DNA of 64,000 bases from Paramecium tetraurelia (lineage: Eukaryota > Ciliophora > Oligohymenophorea > Peniculida > Parameciidae): contig NW_001799619.1 of NCBI RefSeq assembly GCF_000165425.1, positions 4,578 through 68,577 on the forward strand, given 5' to 3'. A model generated the notes under the pieces. That model was not told where the DNA came from. It ran no database searches and saw only the letters and a list, made by a program, of their open reading frames with translations. Below, piece after piece: positions 62,358 through 64,000 of the stretch (position 1 is the stretch's first letter; every line of letters starts with the position of its first letter). The translations under genes were made by a program, and so were the position numbers.

Positions 62358-64000
62358 ATGAAATGCATACAAAAACCGAGTCAAGTCTCTTTAGTTAATA
62401 GACAGTTCTCTGTTCAAAAGGATATAGCGAATTTTTCAATGTAATCTCCAGATAAATAAATCCATTGTGTTAAAACATAATCACAAGCTAAAATATTAAC
62501 ATATGGCCCTTCGCCTTATATGTAATCGCCTCTGTTAGATGTAAAATACATTAACCAAAACAATATCACCATTTAACCATCTCCCCCTTAAAAATTAGAG
62601 AACTCTTCTCAATATAAACTTAACACAAAGACTCTAAGTCAAAATTTTGATGTTCTCAAACCATCTAATTAATCAGACACATTAAAATAATAAAATGATG
62701 TGAAACCATATTATGGAACAAGTAAGTAGGAATATCATAAAACGCATGGAAACTATTAGAGTGACAGAAATAAAGACACTACTACATCAGAAAGAAGAAG
62801 CAATACTTTAAACAAAGAGGCAACAATCATTGAAAGCAAAGAAAATTACGGATTGACTACAAAATCTCCAATTACAGATAATCATCTTGCTGTGGGAAAT
62901 AGTAGGCTTTCATCTCAAAATCATGGATTTTTGTAATTGAAACCAAAAATATCAACAGAAATAGCTAAGATTTCTGGGTAATTAAGAGATTTGATGTCAA
63001 GTGTTTAAAAAATGGCTACTAATGGAAAATTACCTGATAATATTAATGATAAAATGATTGAGATATTAGCTACTTTTAGAAAATTTGAAGAAATATCTCA
63101 TGTTGAGCCTAACGAAAATGAATCTAAAACATTAAACATGGCAGAAGATTATAATAAACTAAAGCCAATACTTGAGCAGTTATAAAGTAAAATGACTGCT
63201 TTAGTCTAAGAGAATTAAAAAGTATTTGAACATTATTAATCTTGTAGCTGAATAAGAATTTGATAGAACAAGAGCAAAAGGTTATTGAAGAATAAAGTAA
63301 AAGACAACTAGCAGAAGACAAAGCAAATTAAACAAATAAGGAATTCAATAGAGTATTTGAATGTTTACAAATAAATTAAAAAGAAAATGAAGAACTTAAG
63401 ATGAAATTACAATAAAAAGATGCTTTTAACAATTAAAAGATTCATTAAAGCATAACCAAAAATGAAGATGTACAGGATTATAAATAGAAGAATTTGTAAC
63501 TATAAAAAGACTTGGAATTATTGGAAAGTAGGTATAAATAGTTATTGGCTGAGAAAGCGAATTCAAAAGAATTACCAAAATCACCTTTAATGATGAAATC
63601 AATTCATTCAAGTACATCAAAATAATAGGAATAGTTGGAACTTAAACTATTATGATTGCGAATTGAAAATGATAATTTAAAAGCAGAAATCGCTCACAAT
63701 TAGGTTGATGCTAAGGTGATTGATAGTAAGAATGAAATGATCTAAAAGTTGGATGAAAAAATTAAATCAATAATAAAGGAGAAAGAAATTTCTTAAGAAT
63801 AATAGTTTTAGATTTACCATAACTTAGAAACTCAAAATGAATAATTGAAAAAGACTCTATTAGTTAAGGAAAATGAGATTTCCACTTAATTGAAGTTGAA
63901 AAATGAAATGGAAAGAGAACTAAAAAGTTAGATAAATAATCATGCTCAACAATTGAAAATGTTGGATGATAAACTATTGACATCCAAATAAGATTATCAA
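62358..64000 (+). CDS. Coiled-coil protein, runs off the right edge
   Basis: Starts MKCIQKPSQVSLVNRQFSVQ; the first 300 residues are Ser/Thr/Asn-rich and probably disordered. Then a long Lys/Glu/Gln coiled coil begins (KIYEEYNKLK-like heptads; LNKNLIEQEQKVIEEQ) with a 26 nt intron (GTATTTG...TTGTAG, near 63217). An in-frame TGA occurs at 63653-63655 (LKLL-stop-LRIENDNLK); the frame then stays open with the same heptad pattern for the last 345 bases. Either a base error, a missed intron or two genes explains it. No stop is reached in the window. Family not recognised. Confidence 0.6.

Overview
The window reads as macronuclear DNA of a ciliate, most likely Paramecium or a close relative. TAA and TAG occur all through the reading frames where proteins need Gln, and TGA is the only stop that ends genes. 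Introns are tiny (18 to 31 nt, GTA...AG), spacers are mostly tens of bases and AT-rich, and the alpha-tubulin at the left end is typical of Paramecium. Because the genes were read with the ciliate code (TGA stop) and tiny introns removed, most genes here are much longer than standard-code ORFs would suggest. The species cannot be fixed from the sequence alone.

Layout. 0-5 kb: end of an unknown gene, alpha-tubulin (-), a 1.8 kb gene-poor stretch, a coiled-coil gene (+). 5-15 kb: a run of mostly minus-strand housekeeping genes: PX-domain sorting nexin, one-finger zinc protein, small unknown, ribosome-biogenesis L1-domain protein, PSTAIRE CDK, RCC1-repeat protein, (+) metallo-beta-lactamase/rhodanese fusion, DPY-30, OST48. 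15-25 kb: unknown small gene, a probable Nup93-like solenoid, Vti1 SNARE, importin-alpha, CREST-type membrane hydrolase, RuvB-like 1, ankyrin-bromodomain protein, Ubc13. 26-34 kb: coiled-coil protein, ESCRT-III, ENY2/Sus1, Gln-rich protein, nicotinamidase, PP2A scaffold. 34-46 kb: an ULK-like kinase, an acylation-motif protein, a large pseudokinase, an acid lipase, RPL10, an SCP/FCP phosphatase, a second ULK-like kinase. 46-64 kb: a full-length but catalytically dead plasma-membrane Ca2+-ATPase, RPS18, an HP1-like chromo protein, two coiled-coil genes, a large TPR protein, more coiled coils, a third ULK-like kinase, an ARID subunit, and a coiled-coil gene running off the right edge.

There is no operon-like logic, phage, transposon, tRNA or CRISPR signal. 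Themes do recur: chromatin (RuvB-like 1, ankyrin-bromodomain, DPY-30, ENY2, ARID, HP1-like), membrane traffic (SNX, Vti1, ESCRT-III) and ULK-family signalling (three kinases plus a pseudokinase within 26 kb). The most unusual items are the dead Ca2+-ATPase, the pseudokinase, two divergent gene pairs whose start codons are exactly 23 bp apart, AAG-ending micro-introns, and several +1 frame breaks at homopolymer runs. Gene models were read by eye; intron positions are inferred from frame restoration and family similarity, not from transcripts.
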